A stretch of 18,736 nt of DNA from Ruminococcus sp. AF46-10NS (GCF_003474435.1 NZ_QRNF01000053.1:1-18736), one strand, 5' to 3'. Shown: positions 1 to 7,357, numbered from the stretch's first letter. Numbers and translations are program-made. Notes: generated from the letters alone by a model not told the origin.

Positions 1-203
1 TGAATGAGAATATCAACTCTATTTATGCAATGATTGATTCTCTGAGTGATGAAGAATTATTTAAACCACATATGAGAAAATGGGCTGACGAAGCAACTAA
101 AACAGCTGTCTGGGAAGTATACAAATTCATACATGTTAATACAGTTGCTCCGTTCGGAACCTTTAGAACCAAGATTAGAAAATGGAAAAAGATTGCACTA
201 TAA
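1..203 (+). CDS. ClbS/DfsB-like (DUF1706) four-helix protein, C-terminal end only
   Basis: The reading frame is open from the window edge and stops with TAA at 201-203, giving 66 visible residues; the start lies outside. The tail reads [18 protein letters not shown], with SDEELF and a Lys-Trp pair upstream. This resembles the C-terminal end of the ClbS/DfsB (DUF1706) family, small four-helix proteins that include the colibactin-resistance protein ClbS. The function here is inferred from that family resemblance alone. A rho-independent terminator follows 43 bases downstream. It lies left of the transposon-like genes and may be cargo of the same element, since no tadA 5' half is seen between it and the recombinases. 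The family call is from memory of the motif and is moderately sure. Confidence 0.55.
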   Translation, partial: NENINSIYAMIDSLSDEELFKPHMRKWADEATKTAVWEVYKFIHVNTVAPFGTFRTKIRKWKKIAL

Positions 204-245
204 CTTCCAGTTTGTAGAATTCAAAAATTTAATATGAAATGTGAG

Positions 246-284
246 ATAGAGCGTATGGAAATAATCTATACGTTCTATTTTTTT
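246..284 (+). terminator. Rho-independent terminator after the ClbS/DfsB-like gene
   Basis: Inverted repeat ATAGAGCGTAT (246-256) and ATACGTTCTAT (268-278) forms an 11-bp stem with one G-U pair and an 11-base loop, followed by seven T (278-284). Confidence 0.85.
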
Positions 285-579
285 GCCTTTTTTGAAAAAG
301 TGATTAAAAAACTATTGACATTTTTGTTACTGGTAGAAGCAGATGGTTATAAAAAGCTTTTGGTAACTATGAGTGCAAAAACAGATAGCTGAGAAAATTT
401 ATTATGAGCTAATAGCAAAATTTGATATTTTGTGATATTGAGGGTATGGGGAATCGTAATCTCCATTAAGTTCGTCAGAGAATCATAATCTAGAAATGGG
501 ATTTTGAGTTACTCTAGGCGATACTTGCTTTAGAAAATGATTTGCCATAATGAGTTAGAATATGGGAGGAGGAAGCGTT
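285..579. other. Gene-free AT-rich stretch left of the regulator
   Basis: No convincing coding frame on either strand between the terminator at 246-284 and the regulator's terminator at 580-611. Visible items are a perfect TTGACA at 315-320 without a matching -10 at 16-18 bp, two 12-bp direct repeats GAATCRTAATCT (451-462 and 480-491), and an SD-like GGGAGGAGG near 564-572 with no start codon after it. A short open stretch ending QIAEKIYYELIAKFDIL precedes a TGA near 433-438 and could be a gene remnant, but it is too short to call. Confidence 0.5.
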
Positions 580-611
580 AAAAAAAGAGAGAGCCATAAG
601 CAACTCTCTCT
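580..611 (-). terminator. Rho-independent terminator of the XRE regulator
   Basis: On the minus strand AGAGAGAG (604-611), a 10-base loop and CTCTCTCT (586-593) make a perfect 8-bp stem, followed by a run of T (580-586 on the complement). It lies just past the regulator's stop at 629. Confidence 0.85.
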
Positions 612-628
612 GTGATAAAATCAAAAAG

Positions 629-1426
629 TTATAGTATCAGTGATTCGGTAAGATTACAAAAATCCTTAACAGGAATATTTTCTTTAAGTGGTAAAGCTGT
701 CTCTAAAAAGGTTTCGTCTGCAAATCTTTCGAGTTCAGAATCAAAATATATAATTGAAGCATTTGTATTTAATTGGTATGGTGGAATTGTAACAAAATAA
801 TCATAATCTTCGTAAGAAGGAGTGGCGCAAGAAACTTTGATTTTTCCGCCCAATTTCAATTTTGCAAATTCTCCATAAATGGCAGTTAAGGCTTTTTTTC
901 TTTCTTCATCAGAAGTAATTCTATCTACATATCTAATATACCAATAATCTATATTTCCCTCTTTTAATTCAATTAAATAATCGTATGATCTGGGTGTTCC
1001 GGATTTTATTGTCCATTCAACTTTATGCAGACTTGTCATCATGGAAAGTCCACGCATTAAGGTAGAAAAAAATTTTTCATGCACCTGAACAGTAGAGAGA
1101 TCCAGAGAAAATCCATTGTCTGCAATTATCTTTTTCCGTTCCCGTATTTTCTTAGAAGAATATCCCGTTGCATCATATAATTCTTGGATAAGTTCTGGAT
1201 CATCAATGGCTTTTGCAATTTTATCAATAGTGCTTTTATATGGTCTTCCAGATCGGGCACCGTTGAGCATTCGTGAAATGGTTGCATTATTTAAGCCTGT
1301 TTGTTCAGATAATTCTTTTTGTGTTTTTTTCTGTAAAATGATTTGAAGTATATTGATGAATCTTTCCTGATCGTAAACGCTGTCAGGATTTATTAGTGTG
1401 CCTGAATTTGATATAAATTCGTTCAT
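629..1426 (-). CDS. XRE-family HTH transcriptional regulator of the recombinase cassette
   Basis: This 265-residue protein has an N-terminal XRE/Cro-type helix-turn-helix at about residues 22-75, with TQKELSEQTGLNNATISRML as the core. The C-terminal ~150 residues are a domain I do not recognise, rich in Tyr and Ile and possibly ligand-sensing. The ATG at 1426 is preceded by AGGAGA at a proper distance. It is transcribed away from the recombinase operon, and the shared 240-bp intergenic region carries several copies of an AAGTCAAAGAAGTCAA-like motif. The likely role, inferred from position, is a repressor or switch controlling itself and the recombinases, like the regulators of many integrative elements. 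The gene ends in its own terminator at 580-611. Confidence 0.82.
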   Translation of the reverse strand: MNEFISNSGTLINPDSVYDQERFINILQIILQKKTQKELSEQTGLNNATISRMLNGARSGRPYKSTIDKIAKAIDDPELIQELYDATGYSSKKIRERKKIIADNGFSLDLSTVQVHEKFFSTLMRGLSMMTSLHKVEWTIKSGTPRSYDYLIELKEGNIDYWYIRYVDRITSDEERKKALTAIYGEFAKLKLGGKIKVSCATPSYEDYDYFVTIPPYQLNTNASIIYFDSELERFADETFLETALPLKENIPVKDFCNLTESLIL

Positions 1427-1438
1427 TCAAATCTCCTC

Positions 1439-1473
1439 TTGACTTCTTTGACTTTGTATAAATTGACTTCTTG
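1439..1473 (-). promoter_or_regulatory. Operator-like repeats in the regulator's 5' leader
   Basis: Two copies of the motif lie here in minus orientation: TTGACTTCTTTGACTTT (1439-1455) and a half copy TTGACTTCTTG (1463-1473). Seen from the minus strand they read AAAGTCAAAGAAGTCAA and CAAGAAGTCAA, between the -10 (1489-1494) and the start codon. This mirrors the arrangement on the recombinase side. Operator function is inferred. Confidence 0.6.
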
Positions 1474-1488
1474 TATTTTATCTTATCA

Positions 1489-1517
1489 ATTATATCCCTA
1501 AAAATCAATTTAAAACA
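1489..1517 (-). promoter_or_regulatory. Probable promoter of the XRE regulator
   Basis: On the minus strand a perfect TATAAT lies at 1489-1494, with a poor -35 (TGTTTT, 1512-1517) 17 bp upstream. It sits 62 bases from the start codon. Confidence 0.5.
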
Positions 1518-1555
1518 TAAAGAAATCAAAAAATGCTTTATTGATATTCCTTTAA

Positions 1556-1574
1556 AAGTCAAAGAAGTCAAAAA
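1556..1574 (+). promoter_or_regulatory. Operator-like repeat upstream of the recombinase promoter
   Basis: AAAGTCAAAGAAGTCAAAAA ends six bases before the -35 box at 1580. It is the same motif as in both leaders, and consists of AAGTCAA units 9 bp apart. Confidence 0.55.
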
Positions 1575-1579
1575 CGTAA

Positions 1580-1607
1580 TTGACATTTTGACATCTTTGT
1601 GTATAAT
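1580..1607 (+). promoter_or_regulatory. Strong sigma-A type promoter for the recombinase operon
   Basis: A perfect TTGACA (1580-1585) and a perfect TATAAT (1602-1607) are separated by 16 bp. The spacer holds an inverted, one-mismatch copy of the repeat (TTTGACATCTTTG, about 1588-1600), so a regulator bound there would block polymerase. The next downstream genes are the three recombinases. Confidence 0.8.
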
Positions 1608-1614
1608 GTAAATC

Positions 1615-1634
1615 AAGAAGTCAAAGAAGTCAAA
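1615..1634 (+). promoter_or_regulatory. Operator-like tandem repeat in the recombinase leader
   Basis: Two exact 9-bp units AAGAAGTCA (1615-1623 and 1624-1632) lie just after the expected transcription start and upstream of the AGGAGGG ribosome binding site at 1653-1659. The same motif occupies the corresponding position in the regulator's transcript. Confidence 0.6.
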
Positions 1635-1666
1635 CAAATCGAAAAGAAAGGAAGGAGGGCTGTGGA

Positions 1667-2770
1667 TTGAAATATAGGGTTGTTTCGGTTTTGAAAGATA
1701 ATAGACCACGTTTTTTGATTATTTCTGATATTGAAGAAATTGAAATCCTTCCATCAAAGTATTTGAAGCATCTGGATCAGATTAATGCTTCTCCGAATAC
1801 TGTAAAATCCGCAGCCTTCGCACTTTCATATTATTACAATTATCTGCAGGAGCAAACGATAGGATTGGATGAGATTACATTGCTATCCTATTCAGAGCAG
1901 AATAAACATTTTATTGATTTCTTGTATTGGGTTAAAAGTGGAAAGCATACTGAGCATAATACACAGACGAGCAATAAGACCTGCAATATGTATCTTGGTG
2001 CAGTCTTCAGATACTACCAGTTTTTGGCACTGGAAGATGTTTTGCCAATGCTTAAAGTCTTACGAGTAAAAAAAGTATCATATTTTGACAGTATGGGAGT
2101 AAATCATCAAAATGCAGTGAATTCGTTTAAAGGTTTCTTCAAAGAAGAAGAACCTAATCTGGAAGAAATAACATCCGAAGAAATACAGGAGCTGATAAAT
2201 GCCTGTACGAATGATAGAGATCGATTGCTGATAGCAATGATGGCAGAAACCGGTCTTAGATTAGGGGAAATTCTAGGAATCCATTATACCGAAGATATTG
2301 ATTTTGAAAGAAGGACGGTTTGGGTAAGGTATCGTGAATCCAATACCAACTTGGCAAGAGCAAAAAATGCAGAATATAGAATGGCTTTGTTAAGTAATAC
2401 AACTTTTGAGTTCTTGGTTAAGTACATTTCTGATAACCGAAAAAGTCTGATGAACTCGGAGTATCTATTTACAAAATTAACCGGAAAAAACAAAGGAGAG
2501 CCATTAGATGCGGATTCTGTGTATAGCATGTTGAAAAGGCTATCCAAAAAAACGGATATCAATTCCCATCCGCATCAACTCCGACACTATTTTGCGGAGG
2601 AAAGAAGAAAAGAAGGATGGGATTTGAATGACATTCGTTTTGCCCTGGGGCATAAGAAAGTTGAAACTACCATTAAATACTTGGGTGAAAATAATGAACG
2701 ATTGCTAGAAGCGACAGATCAATACTACTCAAATAATGAAGATTTATACCAAATTGCAGATTTTCTGTAA
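1667..2770 (+). CDS. Tyrosine recombinase 1 (TnpA-like, Tn554/RIT type)
   Basis: A 367-residue site-specific integrase that would cut and rejoin DNA through a phosphotyrosine link. A SAM-like DNA-binding domain spans about residues 25-130 and the catalytic domain about 165-345. All catalytic residues are visible: Arg198 (TGLRLGE), Lys233, His303 and Arg306 (HPHQLRHYF), His329 (LGHKK) and Tyr338. The length is close to that of TnpA of Tn554 (361 aa). The start is TTG at 1667, chosen because AGGAGGG lies 7 bases upstream; no ATG fits. It is first of an operon: 18 bases separate it from recombinase 2. Expression is probably governed by the promoter at 1580 and the repeats around it. Tyrosine recombinase identity is nearly certain; assignment to the Tn554/RIT group rests on gene order and size. 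Confidence 0.93.
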   Translation: MKYRVVSVLKDNRPRFLIISDIEEIEILPSKYLKHLDQINASPNTVKSAAFALSYYYNYLQEQTIGLDEITLLSYSEQNKHFIDFLYWVKSGKHTEHNTQTSNKTCNMYLGAVFRYYQFLALEDVLPMLKVLRVKKVSYFDSMGVNHQNAVNSFKGFFKEEEPNLEEITSEEIQELINACTNDRDRLLIAMMAETGLRLGEILGIHYTEDIDFERRTVWVRYRESNTNLARAKNAEYRMALLSNTTFEFLVKYISDNRKSLMNSEYLFTKLTGKNKGEPLDADSVYSMLKRLSKKTDINSHPHQLRHYFAEERRKEGWDLNDIRFALGHKKVETTIKYLGENNERLLEATDQYYSNNEDLYQIADFL

Positions 2771-2788
2771 AAGGAAGGAGGGATTACC

Positions 2789-4519
2789 TTGGCAGTATTA
2801 AAAATTGTTCCGAAGTTATATCAGGAAAAAATATCTGAGAAATTAAAGGAAGAAATATCTTTAGTTACGACTGGAGAAGCAAAATACTATAACCGGTTAT
2901 ACAAATTTTTTCAGTATACAGATATACAGTGTACTGCAGATATTAACTATGAAACGAGAAAAATGTATATGGATTCTCTTGAAAAAGAGGATATTTCAGA
3001 AAAATATAAAGCGGAATTACTGAGCTTATTTGATCGTTTAAAAATAGAAAATATGCCGGATGTCTATTCACAAGGAAAGCCCTTCTCTGTAGAACAGGAG
3101 TTTTTTAAGCAAGACAAATTGTTTTTGCTGTATGTCCCCAATAAGAAGAAAGCACAATCTTTCCGTCAGGTGGTTGATAAGAATGATTTGTTATGGGACT
3201 TAACGAGGATACATTCATCACAGTTGGTGCGACAGACAAAAATATTGCTGTGTGAAATTCTGAATATGGATAAGGTACAAAGACATCGAAGATATTTTTT
3301 AGAACCATTAAAAGCACTTATACGGTTTTGCGATAAGTACGGAATAGATGATATTGAAGAAATGGAACAGGCAGACGAAAACAGATTTTATCTGTATTTA
3401 AACAAGGAGTCGGAAATTATAAAAAAACAGGCTTCTAAGATTGTTGAGTTTGCGAGAAGAACGTTATTTCTAACAGATTCAGAGACAAATTGGCGAGCGT
3501 GTATCTGGTATATGGATAGGTTTCAGTTTGATAAATCGAGAATCAATGCCAGTTCACTTGTTAAAAGCCTTTCATTTATTAATATTTACGAAAAAGAAAA
3601 TCGTTGGTATTTACAATTATACGCAAAATATTTGGTCGGAATATCTGATCTGTCTTTATCAAATATCCGAAATACAATAAGTTTTATTTCACAATTTTTA
3701 AAATATCTGGATGGACAGAGTAAGAAAGTAACTGAACTGGAGATGCAAGATATAGCGGATTATGTGTCTGTTTTGGATGAGTCCGATATTAAGTATTCCA
3801 CTTTTAACCGATATATCACACATATGCATACATTTCTACAGTTTTTGAAAATGAAAAATATTGAAGTGTTGAAGTTTTATCCGGAACGATTTTTAAAAAA
3901 AGGTTTTTCGGAACACAATGAAAGAAGTGTTCCAGAAAAAACAATTGCTCATCTAATTAAGGAGCTGCCGGCATTTCCAGAGCATTTACAGTTGATGTAT
4001 TTGATTTTGTTTTGCACAGGAATTAGGAAAAGCGAGGTTTGTACAATAAAATCGGGAGCCTTTTATTCACAAGGCAATGAGAATTGGATGCGCATATATC
4101 AAAGCAAAATGCGGAGAGAAAAAGTCATTCCTGTTCCCAGCTTATTGGTTGGACTGGTGAACGATTATGAAAAAAAGTACGGAATAAAAAATGGGGAGTA
4201 TTTATTCAAAAATAAAAAGGGTGGTGCATTTAATGGACAGACATTTTCAAATCAGATGATTCGGGAGTGTAAGGCTCGTGGGATTGCCTGCGGAGATTAT
4301 ATCTTTAGAGCACACGATTACAGACATAACCTTGCAACTTCAATGTACGGAAATGGGGTTTCTATACAAGGGGTACGAGATTATCTAGGACATTCAAGTG
4401 AGAATATGACAAAACAGTACATTGATTTCATGCCGGAACGTATTGTATCGGCTGAAGATAAATATTTCTCTAAAAATCAGTCATTTAAATTGAAAGGAGC
4501 AGAAGATGATGAAAGGTAA
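2789..4519 (+). CDS. Tyrosine recombinase 2 (TnpB-like)
   Basis: A 576-residue tyrosine recombinase. The ~270-residue N-terminal region is unlike ordinary XerC/D integrases and matches the long N-terminal extension of TnpB-type proteins of Tn554 (630 aa). A SAM-like domain follows at about 270-360, then the catalytic domain at about 380-555 with Arg413 (CTGIRKSE), Lys440, His509 and Arg512 (AHDYRHN), His535 (LGHSS) and Tyr544. TTG at 2789 is the start, with AAGGAAGGAGGG just upstream. The last 14 bases overlap recombinase 3, so the two are probably translationally coupled. Partner proteins are expected to act together in one synaptic complex, by analogy with Tn554, where tnpA and tnpB are both needed. 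Confidence 0.92.
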   Translation: MAVLKIVPKLYQEKISEKLKEEISLVTTGEAKYYNRLYKFFQYTDIQCTADINYETRKMYMDSLEKEDISEKYKAELLSLFDRLKIENMPDVYSQGKPFSVEQEFFKQDKLFLLYVPNKKKAQSFRQVVDKNDLLWDLTRIHSSQLVRQTKILLCEILNMDKVQRHRRYFLEPLKALIRFCDKYGIDDIEEMEQADENRFYLYLNKESEIIKKQASKIVEFARRTLFLTDSETNWRACIWYMDRFQFDKSRINASSLVKSLSFINIYEKENRWYLQLYAKYLVGISDLSLSNIRNTISFISQFLKYLDGQSKKVTELEMQDIADYVSVLDESDIKYSTFNRYITHMHTFLQFLKMKNIEVLKFYPERFLKKGFSEHNERSVPEKTIAHLIKELPAFPEHLQLMYLILFCTGIRKSEVCTIKSGAFYSQGNENWMRIYQSKMRREKVIPVPSLLVGLVNDYEKKYGIKNGEYLFKNKKGGAFNGQTFSNQMIRECKARGIACGDYIFRAHDYRHNLATSMYGNGVSIQGVRDYLGHSSENMTKQYIDFMPERIVSAEDKYFSKNQSFKLKGAEDDER

Positions 4520-6014
4520 TATTAATTTGATTTCGTATGACTGTTATCAACAAGCTACAGAAAAACAGTTGGCAGGACTGAAATGGAAGGAAAACAGGGT
4601 GTACTACATATCAGAGATTCATAATGAAAAGATGCAGGATGAGATTTATGGGTATATCGATGATAGATGTAGACGTTTGTCATTATCAACAGTAGTAAAT
4701 GATATTTACAGATTTGATCTGTTGAAAGAATTTCTGAATGAGAAGTGTATAAGTTGTAGCAGCATCACTGATAAAAAATGGGAAGAACTGGAGAGAAGTT
4801 ATAAAGCATTTTTATATAAAAAAGGATTGGCGCTGTATGTTAGAAGAAATAGACCGGATAGGCGGAATGTTGAGCAACAAAGTAGCGCTCAGATTTCTTT
4901 TCTGAAAATGTATTATGAGTATGTTGTGAAGTGTAAAACAGCAGATATTCCAGAAAATGAAAAAGATGTATGGGATATGAGAAAGTTGGATATTGTGCCA
5001 AGGAGTAATCCGATTCGTGGAAGATATAGATTAGATTTTCGTGAGATCAGGCAGAAAGAATTTAAAGAGATAATAAAGAAAATATTGTATAGCCACTGCC
5101 AGACAAAAGCAATGGGTAGTATAAAAGGTGAATTGCGTGGATTCCGTCGGTTTGCTAGTTTCATGTATGATCGATTCCCAGAAGTAAAGCACTTTACAGA
5201 AATTAGCAGGGATATGATAGAAGATTATCTGGTTTATATAAAAACGGATACCGGTCTTACATCAGTCAGTTACACGACAGAGCTGTCGGTTTTGGATAAT
5301 CTGTTGGATGAAATAGGGCGTGAACTGGAAATAGAAAATATATGCAACCTTTTTCTGTCCAGTGATTGCAGAGCATATGACAACGCTTTACCAGAAGCGT
5401 ATTCAGATGCAGAAATCAGAAGATTTAATTGTGCATTAACAAAATTAAAGCCCCAGTTAGGCAGATGTTTAATAATACATCAGATGCTCGGTACAAGAAT
5501 AGAGGATACGTTGACTTTGCGAAGGGATTGCTTATCTGAGAAATCTGGACATTATTTTATAACTATTATCCAGCAGAAAACAAGGAAATACAAAAGACCA
5601 GTTAGCGATCAGCTGGCAGAATTGATTAGAAAAGCAATAGAAGTTTCAGAAAAGGAGCATCCAGATTCAGAATATATTTTTCTGCAAGATAATGGAAAAT
5701 TGTATACAGATTCAATGCTGAAATATCATGTAAATATCATGATTTATGAAAATGATATCAGGGATGATAATGGAAATTATTTTGAGTTTCGTACACATCG
5801 TTTTAGACATACTTTTGGAGTAAAACTTACAGAAATGAAATTAGATGATGATAGCATTGCAAGGCTATTGGGGCATAAGGATACACGAACCATACCACAT
5901 TATCGGCGGTTAAGAAACGAAGCATTAGCGGAGGATACAAAGGCTGTACGAGATGAAATGAATGAATTATTAGCACAATACAGGAGGGAAAAGGAAAATG
6001 CAGAAACACGATAA
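4506..6014 (+). CDS. Tyrosine recombinase 3
   Basis: A 502-residue tyrosine recombinase with an N-terminal extension (~180 residues), a SAM-like DNA-binding region at about 180-275 and a catalytic domain at about 295-475. The catalytic set is complete: Arg331 (LGTRIED), Lys358 (QQKTRKYK), His431 and Arg434 (THRFRHTF), His457 (LGHKD) and Tyr466. The start ATG at 4506 follows AAAGGAG; a second ATG at 4509 is an alternative. It overlaps recombinase 2 by 14 bases and the next gene by 17 bases. Tn554 itself has only two recombinases before tnpC, so this third one is closer to 'recombinase in trio' arrangements. The C-terminal tail is charged and probably helical. Confidence 0.92.
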   Translation: MMKGNINLISYDCYQQATEKQLAGLKWKENRVYYISEIHNEKMQDEIYGYIDDRCRRLSLSTVVNDIYRFDLLKEFLNEKCISCSSITDKKWEELERSYKAFLYKKGLALYVRRNRPDRRNVEQQSSAQISFLKMYYEYVVKCKTADIPENEKDVWDMRKLDIVPRSNPIRGRYRLDFREIRQKEFKEIIKKILYSHCQTKAMGSIKGELRGFRRFASFMYDRFPEVKHFTEISRDMIEDYLVYIKTDTGLTSVSYTTELSVLDNLLDEIGRELEIENICNLFLSSDCRAYDNALPEAYSDAEIRRFNCALTKLKPQLGRCLIIHQMLGTRIEDTLTLRRDCLSEKSGHYFITIIQQKTRKYKRPVSDQLAELIRKAIEVSEKEHPDSEYIFLQDNGKLYTDSMLKYHVNIMIYENDIRDDNGNYFEFRTHRFRHTFGVKLTEMKLDDDSIARLLGHKDTRTIPHYRRLRNEALAEDTKAVRDEMNELLAQYRREKENAETR

Positions 6015-6405
6015 AATGGTAGCACTGGCAAAAGAAAAAAGTGCGGAAATGACGGAAACAGCAATAACAGCTATTGAAACAATGTATAGAAAAAATATAA
6101 AAATTTCAGTTGCTGAACTTACAAAACTAACAGGACTTTCCAGAGGTTTTTTCTATAATAATCCGAATGTGAAACAGGTTATGATGGAATTGAAGGAAAA
6201 ACAACAGGGAATGATATTGCGAAATCCTAAAAGTGATGCTATTGCAAAAGCACAGGAAGCACGGATTAAGAGTTTAGAACAGAAATTATCCGATAGTGTT
6301 CCGAAAAACGAATATGAAAGTCTTCAGAAAAAATATGAAGAATTACAGGTGAAATATAGTCAAATGAAAAAGGGAACACTGTTGAAGATGTACGACCAAT
6401 TATAG
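5998..6405 (+). CDS. TnpC/DUF6262-like small DNA-binding accessory protein
   Basis: A 135-residue protein. Residues ~34-56 (ISVAELTKLTGLSRGFFYNN) look like a helix-turn-helix. Residues ~82-125 are a heptad-rich coiled coil, so a dimer is likely. Its size, charge and position directly after the recombinases match TnpC of Tn554 (125 aa), which influences orientation and efficiency of transposition; the present role is inferred from that. The start ATG at 5998 has AGGAGGG nine bases upstream and lies inside the end of recombinase 3 (17-base overlap), indicating translational coupling. The DUF6262 family name is my best recollection for this group. Confidence 0.75.
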   Translation: MQKHDKMVALAKEKSAEMTETAITAIETMYRKNIKISVAELTKLTGLSRGFFYNNPNVKQVMMELKEKQQGMILRNPKSDAIAKAQEARIKSLEQKLSDSVPKNEYESLQKKYEELQVKYSQMKKGTLLKMYDQL

Positions 6406-6425
6406 GAAGAAAAGGAGAATATTTT

Positions 6426-6806
6426 ATGCAGAACGAAATTTATGATGAGAAAAATGGACTTACTTATATGTTATGTGGTGATTATTATTTGCCAGAATTG
6501 GCACTTACAGATATCGAACCAACTTATGGGAAATATGGGATGCTTCGTAAAAGCTATTTACAGGAACACAGAAAGGCAAAATATCAAATATTGTTGTTAC
6601 AAGGAAAACTTGTCGAGCATTTGAATCAGATTGATGCAGAAGCAAGGGATAGAGAAGAACAATTAGTAAAACAGATGATGGAGAAACAAGGAATTACAGA
6701 GAAATTAAAAAGGCAGGACAACATGGAATGGACAAGGAGGATGAATACCATTTGTCATGATGCAGAAGAGATGATTTTGACGGAAATAATATACACGAAA
6801 GGATAA
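6426..6806 (+). CDS. tnpV: TnpV-like transposon-encoded protein
   Basis: A 126-residue protein with the features of the TnpV family: a tyrosine-rich N-terminus, then PTYGKYGMLRKSYLQEHR (about 32-49), a leucine-rich helix with LLQGKLVEHLNQIDAEARDR (about 57-76), and a C-terminal segment with EEMILTEIIY (114-123). TnpV proteins are carried by mobile elements of Firmicutes such as Tn4451-type and related conjugative elements; their biochemical role is unclear to me. The start ATG at 6426 follows AAGGAG. The gene is 20 bases after the TnpC-like gene and in the same operon. Finding it beside a recombinase trio rather than a large serine recombinase is worth noting. Confidence 0.8.
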   Translation: MQNEIYDEKNGLTYMLCGDYYLPELALTDIEPTYGKYGMLRKSYLQEHRKAKYQILLLQGKLVEHLNQIDAEARDREEQLVKQMMEKQGITEKLKRQDNMEWTRRMNTICHDAEEMILTEIIYTKG

Positions 6807-6817
6807 TGAACTGTATT

Positions 6818-6886
6818 GGATAGCAAGAATTTTGCAGCCCGGATAGCAAAAAAGTGGAAGTCCGGATGGCAAGATTCTTGCTGTCC
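6818..6886 (+). repeat. Three imperfect 23-bp tandem repeats
   Basis: Units at 6818-6840, 6841-6863 and 6864-6886 have identical length and all begin GGATRGCAA and end CC. The third unit, together with the CC before it and the GGA after it, forms a hairpin: TCCGGATGGCAAGA against TCTTGCTGTCCGGA, with two G-U pairs. The repeats fill the gap between tnpV and the membrane protein gene. They could be recombinase arm-type sites or an mRNA structure; neither is shown. Confidence 0.8.
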
Positions 6887-6914
6887 GGAAAGATAAAAAA
6901 GGGAGGGATTAAAA

Positions 6915-7235
6915 ATGTTGATTAAGTACATAATAAAAGTGTTTTTATATTTAATTCTTGCAGTAATGACATTTCGCTGGTTATTAAAAATTCCGATGAT
7001 GTTGGGAAATATTTTGCTTTACTTTTTATCAATTATATTTATTCTGACAGGTGTTTTGAGTTATGGATTTGCATTGGAATCTGCAAGAGAATGTGGCCGA
7101 ATGATAATAATTGGGATGGCATTTGGTGCAATACCAGACTTTGTCCCATTTTGGGGAAAAAGTTTAGAGACATTGGTTGCCAAACTGTTGAGTATGACAA
7201 ATGAATGTGAAAGTCGATATGAAAGAGGGCTGTGA
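6915..7235 (+). CDS. Small integral membrane protein of unknown function
   Basis: This 106-residue, very hydrophobic protein is not one I recognise. Likely membrane helices lie at about residues 5-24, 28-54 and 60-80. The third is followed by the motif IPDFVPFWGKSLETLV and a short charged tail. The ATG at 6915 is preceded by GGGAGGG at a good distance, so it is probably translated. It is the last gene of the recombinase operon, separated from tnpV by the 23-bp repeats, and the terminator starts inside its last codons. It is best described as cargo or an accessory gene of the element. A toxin or holin-like role cannot be excluded from sequence. Confidence 0.65.
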   Translation: MLIKYIIKVFLYLILAVMTFRWLLKIPMMLGNILLYFLSIIFILTGVLSYGFALESARECGRMIIIGMAFGAIPDFVPFWGKSLETLVAKLLSMTNECESRYERGL

Positions 7236-7255
7236 AAGGCGCTCTTTTCTTTTTT
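7222..7255 (+). terminator. Rho-independent terminator of the recombinase operon
   Basis: AAAGAG (7222-7227) pairs with CTCTTT (7242-7247). A GC/GC inner stem beyond one mismatch extends it, and a T-rich tract runs to 7255. The stem overlaps the stop codon of the membrane protein (7233-7235). Confidence 0.8.
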
Positions 7256-7357
7256 GCAACTGTGGAATGGCAAGATAATAACGTTATATACAGTGTATAT
7301 TAAGTACAGATATTGTATTTCTGCATGATGGGAACATAGGTAGTCCATATAAAGAGT
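7256..7357. other. Probable right end of the inserted element
   Basis: Non-coding AT-rich sequence between the operon terminator and the first tadA codon recognisable at 7358. It contains ATGGCAAGAT (7267-7276), identical to part of the third 23-bp repeat; a perfect palindrome ATATACA-G-TGTATAT (7286-7300); and CATGATGG (7324-7331), which recurs in tadA at 7370-7377. The exact junction cannot be set without an uninterrupted tadA. Confidence 0.5.

Noticed and set aside
315..352. Promoter at TTGACA 315
   Set aside because: No acceptable -10 lies 16-18 bp downstream; the nearest TTATAA is about 26 bp away, and no gene follows on the plus strand.
612..800. 62-residue plus-strand frame
   Set aside because: It lies entirely antisense to the XRE regulator's 3' end and inside its terminator region, has no RBS, and resembles no protein.
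6818..6886. CRISPR array
   Set aside because: The three 23-bp units abut with no spacers, the units differ from each other, and no cas gene is present.
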